Below are positions 57,041-64,000 of a DNA stretch of 64,000 nt, piece by piece. The notes under the pieces were generated by a model, which was given only the letters and a program-made list of their open reading frames with translations, searched no databases and was not told the DNA's origin. The stretch comes from Stieleria neptunia (GTDB taxonomy: Bacteria; Planctomycetota; Planctomycetia; Pirellulales; Pirellulaceae). Each line of letters starts with the position of its first letter. Positions within the stretch are counted from its first letter, which is position 1. The position numbers were made by a program, and so were the translations under genes. The stretch is from the NCBI RefSeq assembly GCF_007754155.1, contig NZ_CP037423.1, forward strand, positions 4,278,001-4,342,000. Direction: 5' to 3'.

Positions 57041-57993
57041 AACAAAAGTTGACCCAATCGTTTTTGCAGTACGCCGGACTCTTGGGAGTGTTGGTGCTGC
57101 TGATCGCGGTGTTTTCGCTCAGTTCAAAGAACTTCTTTCAGACCCAGACGCTGGTCACGATTGCGAATTCCAACCCGGACCTGATCTTCGTGTCGGTCGG
57201 CATGACGTTGGTCTTGATCGTCGCCGGGATCGACTTGTCGGTCGGATCCTTGTTGGCGCTCGGATCGGCGGTGATCGGGGTGTTGATGGTGCGACACGAG
57301 TGGAGTTTGCCGGCGGCGTTTTCGGTTTGCTTGTTGGTCACGGGCTTGTGTGGTTTGTTCAACGGGTTTGTGTCGGTTTGGTTTTCGATCCCATCGTTCA
57401 TCGTCAGCTTGGGCATGTTGGAGATGGCACGCGGCGGGACGAAGGTGATCACGGATTCCCAGACGATGTACATCGGCAGTCGCGTCGAAGCGTTCGGGGA
57501 ACCGTTGCAAGGGGTGCCGTTGTCACCGGCGTTCCTGGTCGCGGTGATGGCGGTGATTGCGGGGCAGTTCCTGCTGACGAAAACCGTCTTCGGGCGTTAT
57601 TGCGTGGCCATCGGGACAAATGAAGAAGCGGTGCGGATGAGCGGGATTCGGACGGCGCCGATCACGATCGCGGCCTTCATGATTTTGGGGCTGTTGTGCG
57701 GACTGGCGTCGCTGTCGCAAACCAGCCGATTGTCCAGTGCGGACCCCAACGCGGCGATCGGGTTAGAGCTTTCGGCGATCGCGGCTTGTGTGATCGGCGG
57801 GACCAGTTTGATGGGCGGACGCGGCAGCGTGGTCGCGTCCTTCATCGGCGTCTTGATCATCGCCGTGCTGCAATCCGGCCTGGCGCAGCTGGGCGTCGAA
57901 GACGCCATCAAACAACTGATCACCGGAGCCGTCATCATCACCGCCGTCCTCCTCGACGCCCTCCGAGTCCGCTGGGGAAAAAAATCGGGGTGA
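57037..57993 (+). CDS. rbsC: Ribose ABC transporter permease
   Basis: This 318-residue permease starts at ATG 57037. It has eight to ten transmembrane helices and the family hallmarks VGMTLVLIVAGIDLSVGSLL, RYCVAIGTNEEAVRMSGIRT, the EAA-like coupling loop, and GLELSAIAACVIGGTSLMGG. It forms the membrane channel with RbsA. The start overlaps the end of rbsA by four bases. No rbsD follows. An inverted repeat begins a few bases after its stop, bounding the unrelated gene downstream. Confidence 0.92.
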   Translation: MKQKLTQSFLQYAGLLGVLVLLIAVFSLSSKNFFQTQTLVTIANSNPDLIFVSVGMTLVLIVAGIDLSVGSLLALGSAVIGVLMVRHEWSLPAAFSVCLLVTGLCGLFNGFVSVWFSIPSFIVSLGMLEMARGGTKVITDSQTMYIGSRVEAFGEPLQGVPLSPAFLVAVMAVIAGQFLLTKTVFGRYCVAIGTNEEAVRMSGIRTAPITIAAFMILGLLCGLASLSQTSRLSSADPNAAIGLELSAIAACVIGGTSLMGGRGSVVASFIGVLIIAVLQSGLAQLGVEDAIKQLITGAVIITAVLLDALRVRWGKKSG

Positions 57994-58000
57994 AGACAAG

Positions 58001-58029
58001 TAGACAAGAAAATGGGTGACAAGAAAATG
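58001..58029. repeat. Left arm of inverted repeat around the GxxExxY gene
   Basis: TAGACAAGAAAATGGGTGAC plus AAGAAAATG is complementary to 58854-58882 with one mismatch in 29 bases. The arm contains GACAAGAAAATG twice. It lies 8 bp after the rbsC stop. Confidence 0.85.
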
Positions 58030-58041
58030 TTGCTGCTCGGC

Positions 58042-58833
58042 TCAGGACCGTCGGATCGTTTGAAACGTCACGGTGTCGCTTGAGATGTTCAGCCACTGCA
58101 CGACAGGAATTTTGACGTAGCGAAGGAATCGGCGGATGTTTTCCAGGAAAGATTGCTTGTGTTTGTTGAGTGCGGTGACTTTGACGATGGAGCCTTCCGG
58201 GGTGATCCGTGTTTTCTGATTTCCGAGGAATTGGCGTCCGCAATGGACGGCTACTTCTTGCAGCGTCTTTTCAGCTCCGCCAAAGATGTGTTCCGTCGCT
58301 GATTCGTACAGATGCAAATCCAACCCCGTACCCCAGTCGCGTAGGGCGGCGACCATGAACTCTGTCCAGTCCTGTTCCGACTGGCCTTGTGGGATGAAGT
58401 CACTTCGATGGAGAGCAAACGATTGTCTCTGTTTTCGGCTGAGCGGAGAATTCACGAATTCGTGCTCTATGGTCTCGGGACGCAAGTTGACGAGTTTTCC
58501 CCGCTCGAGTTCACAGAGCATGAGGTAATTGAGCAATTGTGCTCGGTGCCTTGAATTGAGACGCTGCACCGCTTTCCACTCAAAGACAGCCACGGCGTCA
58601 AAGACAGTGTCGAGATAGTACTCCTGTCTAAACTGGTCCTGCGAAACGATGATCGGGACTTCTACTTGTGTCTGTGGAAAGCTCTCACAAATCTTCTTCT
58701 GATAGATCAGTTCTCGGAAGAACGGTCCCATCGTCTTCCGGACTGCAAACACACGCCCCATTACCTTGTAACAGACGTCCGCAAAAACCTGCTCCTCGAC
58801 CGCGCGAACTTCGCCCAAAACCTCAACCGGCAT
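58042..58833 (-). CDS. GxxExxY-related PD-(D/E)XK protein with C-terminal extension
   Basis: This protein has 263 residues from ATG 58833 (GTG at 58836 is possible). Residues 1-130 resemble the GxxExxY family of small putative nucleases. They have a helix with MGPFFRELIYQKK (a variant of the naming motif) and then YYLDTVFDAVAVFEWKAVQRLN, giving Asp75 and Glu85-x-Lys87 of a PD-(D/E)XK-like site. The motif RHRAQLLNYLMLCELERGKLVN follows. Typical GxxExxY proteins are about 125-140 residues; here 130 more follow (DWTEFMVAALRDWGTGLDLH, ENIRRFLRYVKIPVVQWLNI) with no family I recognise. The gene is noticeably more A/T-rich than neighbours and is tightly enclosed by an inverted repeat, suggesting transfer as a unit. 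Activity is unproven. Confidence 0.75.
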   Translation of the reverse strand: MPVEVLGEVRAVEEQVFADVCYKVMGRVFAVRKTMGPFFRELIYQKKICESFPQTQVEVPIIVSQDQFRQEYYLDTVFDAVAVFEWKAVQRLNSRHRAQLLNYLMLCELERGKLVNLRPETIEHEFVNSPLSRKQRQSFALHRSDFIPQGQSEQDWTEFMVAALRDWGTGLDLHLYESATEHIFGGAEKTLQEVAVHCGRQFLGNQKTRITPEGSIVKVTALNKHKQSFLENIRRFLRYVKIPVVQWLNISSDTVTFQTIRRS

Positions 58834-58853
58834 CACTTCGATCCTCCAAGCAC

Positions 58854-58882
58854 CATTTTCTTGTCACCCATTTTCCTGTCTA
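58854..58882. repeat. Right arm of inverted repeat around the GxxExxY gene
   Basis: CATTTTCTTGTCACCCATTT plus TCCTGTCTA matches the left arm in reverse complement, 28 of 29. Further degenerate copies (CCCCATTTTTCTGCC twice) follow to about 58925. Confidence 0.85.
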
Positions 58883-58934
58883 CCTTCCCCTGTCTCCCCA
58901 TTTTTCTGCCCCCCATTTTTCTGCCATCTTCCCT

Positions 58935-61889
58935 TCACCCTTCCCCGCGTCCCATCTCCGTCGCCAGCACCTTCCCTGTCTCACTCTCCGTGGACGCTGC
59001 GATCTCCGCCGGAGTGCCTGCGGCGACGACCCTGCCTCCTGCGTCTCCGGCGCCGGGGCCGAGATCGATCAGGTGGTCGGCCGAGAGCATCAGTAGCGGG
59101 TTGTGTTCGACGACCAGCAACGAGTGTCCGTCTGCGATCAGGGCGTCGAAGCAATCGACCAATCGGATCAGATCGTCAAAGTGCAGGCCGGTGGTCGGTT
59201 CGTCCATCACGAACAGCGTGCGTTTGCGTTTGGCCGACGCCAGGAACGCGGCCAGTTTCAAACGTTGGCCTTCGCCGCTGGACAGGGTCGTCGCGGATTG
59301 GCCCAGTGACAGATAGCCCAGCCCGACATCGATCATGCGTTTCAGCCGCGCCTGAACCTTGTCGGCCCCTCGGAAAAACGCGTAGGCTTCGCGGGCGCTC
59401 ATCGCCAGCACGTCGGCGATCGAGCGGTCGCGATAGCGGGCCTTCAAGATGTCATCGCGGAACCGCGTGCCGCGACATTCCGGGCACTGCATCGAAACGT
59501 CCGCCAGGAATTGCATGTCGATTTCCAGCACGCCGGCGCCTTCGCATTCCGGGCACCGTCCCTTGTCGTTGTTGAACGTGAAGTGGCTCGGGGTCAGCCC
59601 GCGGGCACGCGCCTCGACGCTGTCGGCAAACACCTTGCGAATCGGATCGAACGCCTTTAGGTAGGTCACCGGGCAGCTGCGGGGAGAGCGGCTGATCGGC
59701 GATTGATCGACCGACACGCAGTCCTGGATCTGGCCCAGTCCGGTGATCGATTGATACGGCAGCGGCTTGGCGGCCTGGTGCAGTTTCTCGTGCCGGATCG
59801 CTTCGAACAGTGTGTCCTGGACGAGCGAGCTTTTCCCGCTGCCGGAAACTCCGGTGACGACGCACAGCACGCCCAACGGAAAATCGACGGTCAAGTCTTG
59901 CAGATTGTGTCCCCGCGCCCCCCGCAACGTGATCCGGCCCTGTGATGGACGCGGGGCGTGGTGTCGCAAGGTGGAGCCGCGGCGTCCCGACAGGAATTGT
60001 CCGGTCAGCGAATCGCGGTTGCGGAGCATCTGCTTGGGCGTTCCTTCAAACACGATCCGGCCGCCGTCGCTGCCCGCCCCCGGACCGATCTCGACGACGC
60101 GATCGGCGGTTTCGATCATCGTTTCATTGTGCTCGACGACGATCACGGTGTTGCCGCGATCCCGCAGTGCGGCGATCGAATCGGCCAGCCGGCCGACATC
60201 CTTGGGGTGCAGCCCCGCGGTCGGCTCGTCCAGGACGTACAGCATGTTGACCAGGTTGCCGCCCAGGGCCGCGGTCAATGCGACCCGTTGGGTTTCGCCG
60301 CCGGACAGGGTTCGCAAGGGGCGATCGAGTTGCAGATAGCCCAGGCCGACCGATTGCAAGTAGCCGATTCGATCGCAGATTTGTCGCAGCGGTTCGGCGG
60401 CGATCTCGCGCTGCCGCGTCCCCAGCGGGGCTTGGCGAAAAAACTCGGCGGCGGCCAAACCCGACATTTCCAGCAGGTCCGCGATCGTTCGGTCGGCGAT
60501 CTTGTAGGCCAGCGCCGCTGCGTTGTAGCGCCGGCCGTGACAGGCGTCGCAGGTTCGATAGCTGCGATAGCGGCTGGCAAAGATGCGGATGTGCATCTTG
60601 TATTTCTTGCGATCCAGCCACGCGAAAAAAACATCCAGTCCGCCAAAATTCCGCTCGGGGACACCGCGCTGGATCAACTTCAAATGCTTTTTCTTGAGCT
60701 TGGCGAAGGGCACGTCGGTCGGCAGGTCATAGTCGTCGGCCAGCTCCAGCAATTCCTCCAGCTCGTGTTGATAGGAGGGCGTGTTCCAGGGCGCGATCGC
60801 ACCTTCGGCGATCGACAGCGACGGGTCGGGCACGACCAAGTCCATGTCCACGTCGACCAGCTCGCCGAACCCTTCGCATCGTTCACAGGCCCCCAGCGGG
60901 TTGTTGAAATTGAACAGTCGGGGGACGGGATCGGGGTAATCCAAGTCGCACTGATCACAGCGGCGTTGATCGCTGATCACCCGCTGCATCCAGTCGCGGC
61001 CATCGATCTCGGTGATTCGGCCCGCGGGTGTTTGTGCGGTTGCCGGCGATGCGGATTCCGTCAGCACGACCGCCCGGCCGTGCCCTTCACCCATGGCGGT
61101 TTCCAGCGATTCGGTCAACCGCGACAGCTCGGTGTCCGCAGAAACGCGGTCGACCACCACGATGCATTCCGCTCCCCCGCGTCCGATCTTCTTGGCCAAC
61201 GCGGCTCGATCGGAATCCGACAGATGAAACGTCTGGCCGCGGACGATCAAACGCAGGTACCCGGCCCGTTGCAGCCCCAGCAGAATCTCGCTGCCGGATT
61301 TTCGATTGGGCAGGTGGACTTGGAACCCGATCATCGCGCGACCCGGGGATGCGGCCAGTTCTTCGGCAATGGTGGTGGGATCGTCCGCGGAGACCTCGCG
61401 GCCGCATCCGGTGCAGTACAGGGTGGCGCACTTGGCGAACAGCAACCGCAAGTGGTCGGCGATCTCGGTCGCGGTCCCCACGGTGCTGCGATTGGTTTTG
61501 GAGCCGCCGGCGCGCGTCACCGCGACCGCCGGGGGAATGCCGGTGATCGAGTCGCAGTCGGGTTTGTCGAGCCGCTGCAGAAATTGCCGCGTGTAGGCCG
61601 AAAAGCTCTCGATGTAGCAGCGTTGGCCTTCGGCATACAGCGTGTCGAGGGCCAGCGAAGTTTTACCGCTGCCGGACAGGCCGCAAAACGCGATCAGTTT
61701 GCCGCGGGGCAGGTCCAGATCGACGTCGCGAAGGTTGTGGACCCGGCAACCGCGGACGGAGATCAGGTTGGCAGCGGCAGAGCGAGAGGGGGCAGATGGG
61801 GAGGACAAGGGGGCAGTGGGGGCGTGGTTGAAGTGAAGCGAGGGCTGATTGGAAAGTGTAGCGCATCGGCCGCCGCTGACGACCGGCAT
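58935..61889 (-). CDS. uvrA: UvrA-family excinuclease ATPase, probable paralogue
   Basis: This protein has 984 residues from ATG 61889; ATG 61919 is also open, and recognisable homology begins about 43 residues later (ISVRGCRVHNLRDVDLDLPR). It has both ABC modules of UvrA: GLSGSGKTSLALDTLYAEGQ, then LSGGETQRVALTAALGG and VLDEPTAGLHPKD; second GVSGSGKSSLVQDTLFEAI and FVMDEPTTGLHFDD. Zinc-type Cys pairs (CDQCDLDYPDPVP, CERCEGFG, CPECEGAG, CPECRGTRF) are present. The second signature reads LSSGEGQRLKLA instead of the usual SGGEAQ. Both that and its divergent linker suggest a second UvrA rather than the housekeeping one. UvrA recognises bulky DNA lesions in nucleotide excision repair. No uvrB or uvrC is adjacent. 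Confidence 0.88.
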   Translation of the reverse strand: MPVVSGGRCATLSNQPSLHFNHAPTAPLSSPSAPSRSAAANLISVRGCRVHNLRDVDLDLPRGKLIAFCGLSGSGKTSLALDTLYAEGQRCYIESFSAYTRQFLQRLDKPDCDSITGIPPAVAVTRAGGSKTNRSTVGTATEIADHLRLLFAKCATLYCTGCGREVSADDPTTIAEELAASPGRAMIGFQVHLPNRKSGSEILLGLQRAGYLRLIVRGQTFHLSDSDRAALAKKIGRGGAECIVVVDRVSADTELSRLTESLETAMGEGHGRAVVLTESASPATAQTPAGRITEIDGRDWMQRVISDQRRCDQCDLDYPDPVPRLFNFNNPLGACERCEGFGELVDVDMDLVVPDPSLSIAEGAIAPWNTPSYQHELEELLELADDYDLPTDVPFAKLKKKHLKLIQRGVPERNFGGLDVFFAWLDRKKYKMHIRIFASRYRSYRTCDACHGRRYNAAALAYKIADRTIADLLEMSGLAAAEFFRQAPLGTRQREIAAEPLRQICDRIGYLQSVGLGYLQLDRPLRTLSGGETQRVALTAALGGNLVNMLYVLDEPTAGLHPKDVGRLADSIAALRDRGNTVIVVEHNETMIETADRVVEIGPGAGSDGGRIVFEGTPKQMLRNRDSLTGQFLSGRRGSTLRHHAPRPSQGRITLRGARGHNLQDLTVDFPLGVLCVVTGVSGSGKSSLVQDTLFEAIRHEKLHQAAKPLPYQSITGLGQIQDCVSVDQSPISRSPRSCPVTYLKAFDPIRKVFADSVEARARGLTPSHFTFNNDKGRCPECEGAGVLEIDMQFLADVSMQCPECRGTRFRDDILKARYRDRSIADVLAMSAREAYAFFRGADKVQARLKRMIDVGLGYLSLGQSATTLSSGEGQRLKLAAFLASAKRKRTLFVMDEPTTGLHFDDLIRLVDCFDALIADGHSLLVVEHNPLLMLSADHLIDLGPGAGDAGGRVVAAGTPAEIAASTESETGKVLATEMGRGEG

Positions 61890-61949
61890 GCGCTGGTGTG
61901 CAGGCTTCAGCCGCCTCATTTCGCTGCTCCGCAGCGAGCGAATTTCGGA

Positions 61950-62016
61950 GTACGATGGCCCTTCCGGGCCGTCGTCCGTAGGGCTCGCCCCGACGACCTA
62001 GAAAGGACGTCGTACA
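61950..62016. repeat. Dispersed repeat, family G copy 2
   Basis: TACGATGGCCCTTCCGGGCC and CGACGACCTAGAAAGGACGT match the reverse complement of 7287-7354 with few differences. The 15-bp bounding inverted repeat of copy 1 is absent here. Confidence 0.75.
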
Positions 62017-62094
62017 ACGATCCGCTCACCGCGACACACTCAATCGACCAGATCGTTGGTCTTTATCACGTTCCGCGTCTTCCCTAAGCTGGGC

Positions 62095-62225
62095 GATCCC
62101 TTCAGCCGCCGGATCACATCGCGCTGTTTGTTGAACCCCGCTGGGGTTCCGATTTCCCTTTTCAACCCCACCCGGGGTGCGCTTCGCGACCCCGGGCTGT
62201 GTTGTGGAACCGCTCTGCGGTTTAG
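62095..62225. repeat. Dispersed repeat, family F copy 2
   Basis: This is the reverse-complement match of 22005-22165, containing TTGAACCCCGCTGGGGTTCC and GCGACCCCGGGCTGTGTTGT. The 61890-62425 gap holds families G and F; 62226-62425 should carry the promoter of the next gene. Confidence 0.75.
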
Positions 62226-62425
62226 CGCTGATCGACGTTCACCCCTCGCGAAGCGAACCGTTCGGGCGAAATGACGACAGTTCTTTTCGCTGGCGATGAC
62301 CGGTTTCGGGTGTGGGATGGTATCCTGTGTCATGTGCGGACAGGACCGGATGAACAGGATTCATCCGTCGGCACCCTTTTCCACCGTTCAACGATCCCTC
62401 CCAAAGCGCTAACGAAGGCGAAACC

Positions 62426-64000
62426 ATGGGCCAAGCTATTCAAGAATTCACCGATCTGCTGCTTCGTCAAGGCATCATCAGCTTGGACCAGCTCTCCGAA
62501 GCGGAACAGGTCTCCCGTGACACCTCGACCGATGTCGGCGACATTCTGGTCCAAATGGAATATGCCACGCCCGAGGAAGTCGCCCGGGCGATGGCCAAGT
62601 TCCACAAAATTCCCTTCGTCGACCTGCGGGAAGCACGCATCGGCGAAGACGTGATCGAACTGGTCCCCGAATCGGTCGCCCGGGAAAACATGGTGCTGCC
62701 CTACAGCGTCGAAGACGGCGCGCTGCGGATCCTGATCGCCGACCCCTTCGATCTGGAAACGATCGAAAAGCTGCGGTTCATCCTGAACCGCAAAATCGAA
62801 ACCGCTTTGGCCCCCAAAGAGGCGATTCAGGGGGCGATCAACCAGTACTACGGGCAGGTCGAAGGGGAATCGGCTGACTCGATGTTGCAGGAGTTCACCG
62901 ACACGGCGATCGACTTCACCGAAACCGAATCGGGCGACTCGGCCGAGAACGCCGAAGACGCCGATGACAGCAGCGCGCCGGTGATCAAATTGGTCAACCT
63001 GATGATCCAGGAAGCCGTCCAGCTTCGCGCCAGCGACATCCACGTCGAACCGTTCGAAGAGCGGGTGCGGATCCGTTATCGAATTGACGGCGTTTGTGTC
63101 GAACGGGAAAGCGCCCCGCGGCGGATGCTGTCGGCATTGATCGCCCGCATCAAGATTCTGTCCAAAATCGACATCTCGGAAAAACGGCGGCCGACCGACG
63201 GACGGATCAAAATCACGGTGGGGGACAAACAGCTCGATTTGCGGGTCAGTATCATCCCCACCAACCACGGCCAGTCCTGCGTGATGCGGCTGTTGGACAA
63301 GGACAACATCAAGGTCGGGGTGCGGCAGTTGGGACTCAACCAACGCGACTACCGGACCTTCAATTCACTGATCCGGCGGCCCAACGGGATCATCCTGGTG
63401 ACCGGCCCAACGGGTTCGGGAAAAACGACCACCCTGTACGCGGCGCTCAACGCGCTGAACCGGCCCGACCGCAAGGTGATCACCGCGGAAGACCCCGTGG
63501 AGTACTACCTGCCGGGGATTAATCAGGTCGAAGTCCGGCACTCGATCGGACTCGATTTCTCACGCATCATCCGCTCCATGCTGCGTCAGGCCCCCAACAT
63601 CATCCTGGTCGGCGAGATGCGTGACCACGAGACCGCATCGATGGGAATCCAGGCTTCACTGACTGGACACCTGGTTTTTAGTACTCTGCATACGAACGAT
63701 GCGCCCAGTTCTATTAGCCGAATGGTGGACATCGGTGTACCCGGCTACATGGTGGCCAGTTCGGTCATCGCGATCTTGGCCCAGCGGCTGGTGCGGACGA
63801 TTTGCCCGCGCTGCAAGGTCCGCTACCAGCCCACCGAATCGGTCATCGCCGACTCCATGTTGCCGCCCGAAATGATCGCCCAAGGGGAGTTCTCTCGGGG
63901 AAAGGGCTGCCCCTACTGTGGACGGACCGGCTACCGCGGCCGAATCGGCATCTACGAGCTGATGGTCGTCAACGGCAAGCTGCGTGAGATGATGTTCCGC
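62426..64000 (+). CDS. GspE/PilB-type secretion ATPase, 3' end outside window
   Basis: The frame is open from ATG 62426 to the window end (525 residues). The N-terminal domain (about 1-150) is of the GspE N1/MshEN type (ISLDQLSEAEQVSRDTSTDV). The ATPase core has RASDIHVEPFEERVRIRYRI, Walker A GPTGSGKTTTLYAAL (about 326-340), the Asp box AEDPVEYYLPGINQV and the Walker B region NIILVGEMRDHETASMGIQA. A His box (GHLVFSTLHTNDAPSSI) follows. Two CxxC pairs (ICPRCKVRY, GCPYCGRTGYRGRIGIYELM) form the zinc motif of this family. The Walker B stretch reads GEMRDHETA where most members have GEIRDLETA, a mild change. It powers pilus assembly or type II secretion; which one cannot be decided without neighbours. 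The gene starts after GAAGGCG. Confidence 0.93.
   Translation, partial: MGQAIQEFTDLLLRQGIISLDQLSEAEQVSRDTSTDVGDILVQMEYATPEEVARAMAKFHKIPFVDLREARIGEDVIELVPESVARENMVLPYSVEDGALRILIADPFDLETIEKLRFILNRKIETALAPKEAIQGAINQYYGQVEGESADSMLQEFTDTAIDFTETESGDSAENAEDADDSSAPVIKLVNLMIQEAVQLRASDIHVEPFEERVRIRYRIDGVCVERESAPRRMLSALIARIKILSKIDISEKRRPTDGRIKITVGDKQLDLRVSIIPTNHGQSCVMRLLDKDNIKVGVRQLGLNQRDYRTFNSLIRRPNGIILVTGPTGSGKTTTLYAALNALNRPDRKVITAEDPVEYYLPGINQVEVRHSIGLDFSRIIRSMLRQAPNIILVGEMRDHETASMGIQASLTGHLVFSTLHTNDAPSSISRMVDIGVPGYMVASSVIAILAQRLVRTICPRCKVRYQPTESVIADSMLPPEMIAQGEFSRGKGCPYCGRTGYRGRIGIYELMVVNGKLREMMFR

Overview
The window looks like a chromosome segment of a planctomycete, most likely of the Pirellulaceae. 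Three things point there. First, a four-gene cassette encodes DUF1501, PPC-domain, DUF1549/DUF1553 and CxxCH-cytochrome/WD40 proteins. Second, a 1700-residue exported protein carries an N-terminal 'LESRKLLAA' sorting motif, dockerin-like repeats and a metalloprotease site. Third, a lone exosortase sits with a Wzc-type kinase. The DNA is moderately GC-rich, genes are loosely packed, and intergenic spaces are crowded with palindromic repeats.

Layout: 1-9 kb has a GAF/PP2C-like protein (cut by the window edge), a TolC-type lipoprotein and two paralogous exported proteins with Gly-rich tails. 9-16 kb has an acyl-adenylating enzyme next to an aldehyde dehydrogenase-fold reductase, an orphan MalK-type ATPase, an exported MsrB, a secreted protein and a DUF6580 membrane protein. 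16.7-21.8 kb is the giant exported protein. 23-33 kb (minus strand) has a PIN/TRAM protein and the planctomycete cytochrome cassette. 33.5-38.9 kb (minus) has valS and cimA, the latter preceded by what reads as a classical leader-peptide attenuator. 39-46 kb (minus) is an exopolysaccharide/exosortase cluster (Wzc-like kinase, exosortase with EpsI-like tail, TPR protein, small membrane protein). 46.5-52 kb has a sugar-nucleotide epimerase, methylmalonyl-CoA epimerase, an exported esterase and hisA. 52-58 kb is a complete ribose-type cluster: LacI regulator, rbsK, rbsB, rbsA and rbsC, with start/stop overlaps in rbsBAC. 58-62 kb has a GxxExxY-related gene enclosed by an inverted repeat, then a uvrA paralogue. 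The window ends inside a GspE/PilB ATPase.

The most unusual material is non-coding. At least ten families of 50-190 bp palindromic repeats occur. One of them (called B here, about 117 bp, GGGCTGTCG ends) sits twice inside a second family (A') at the same site, in opposite relative orientations. Each time it is flanked by a perfect 6-bp direct repeat, GCTCGC or its complement, which is direct evidence of transposition-like insertion. The cimA leader and the inverted-repeat-bounded GxxExxY gene are the other two leads most worth testing.
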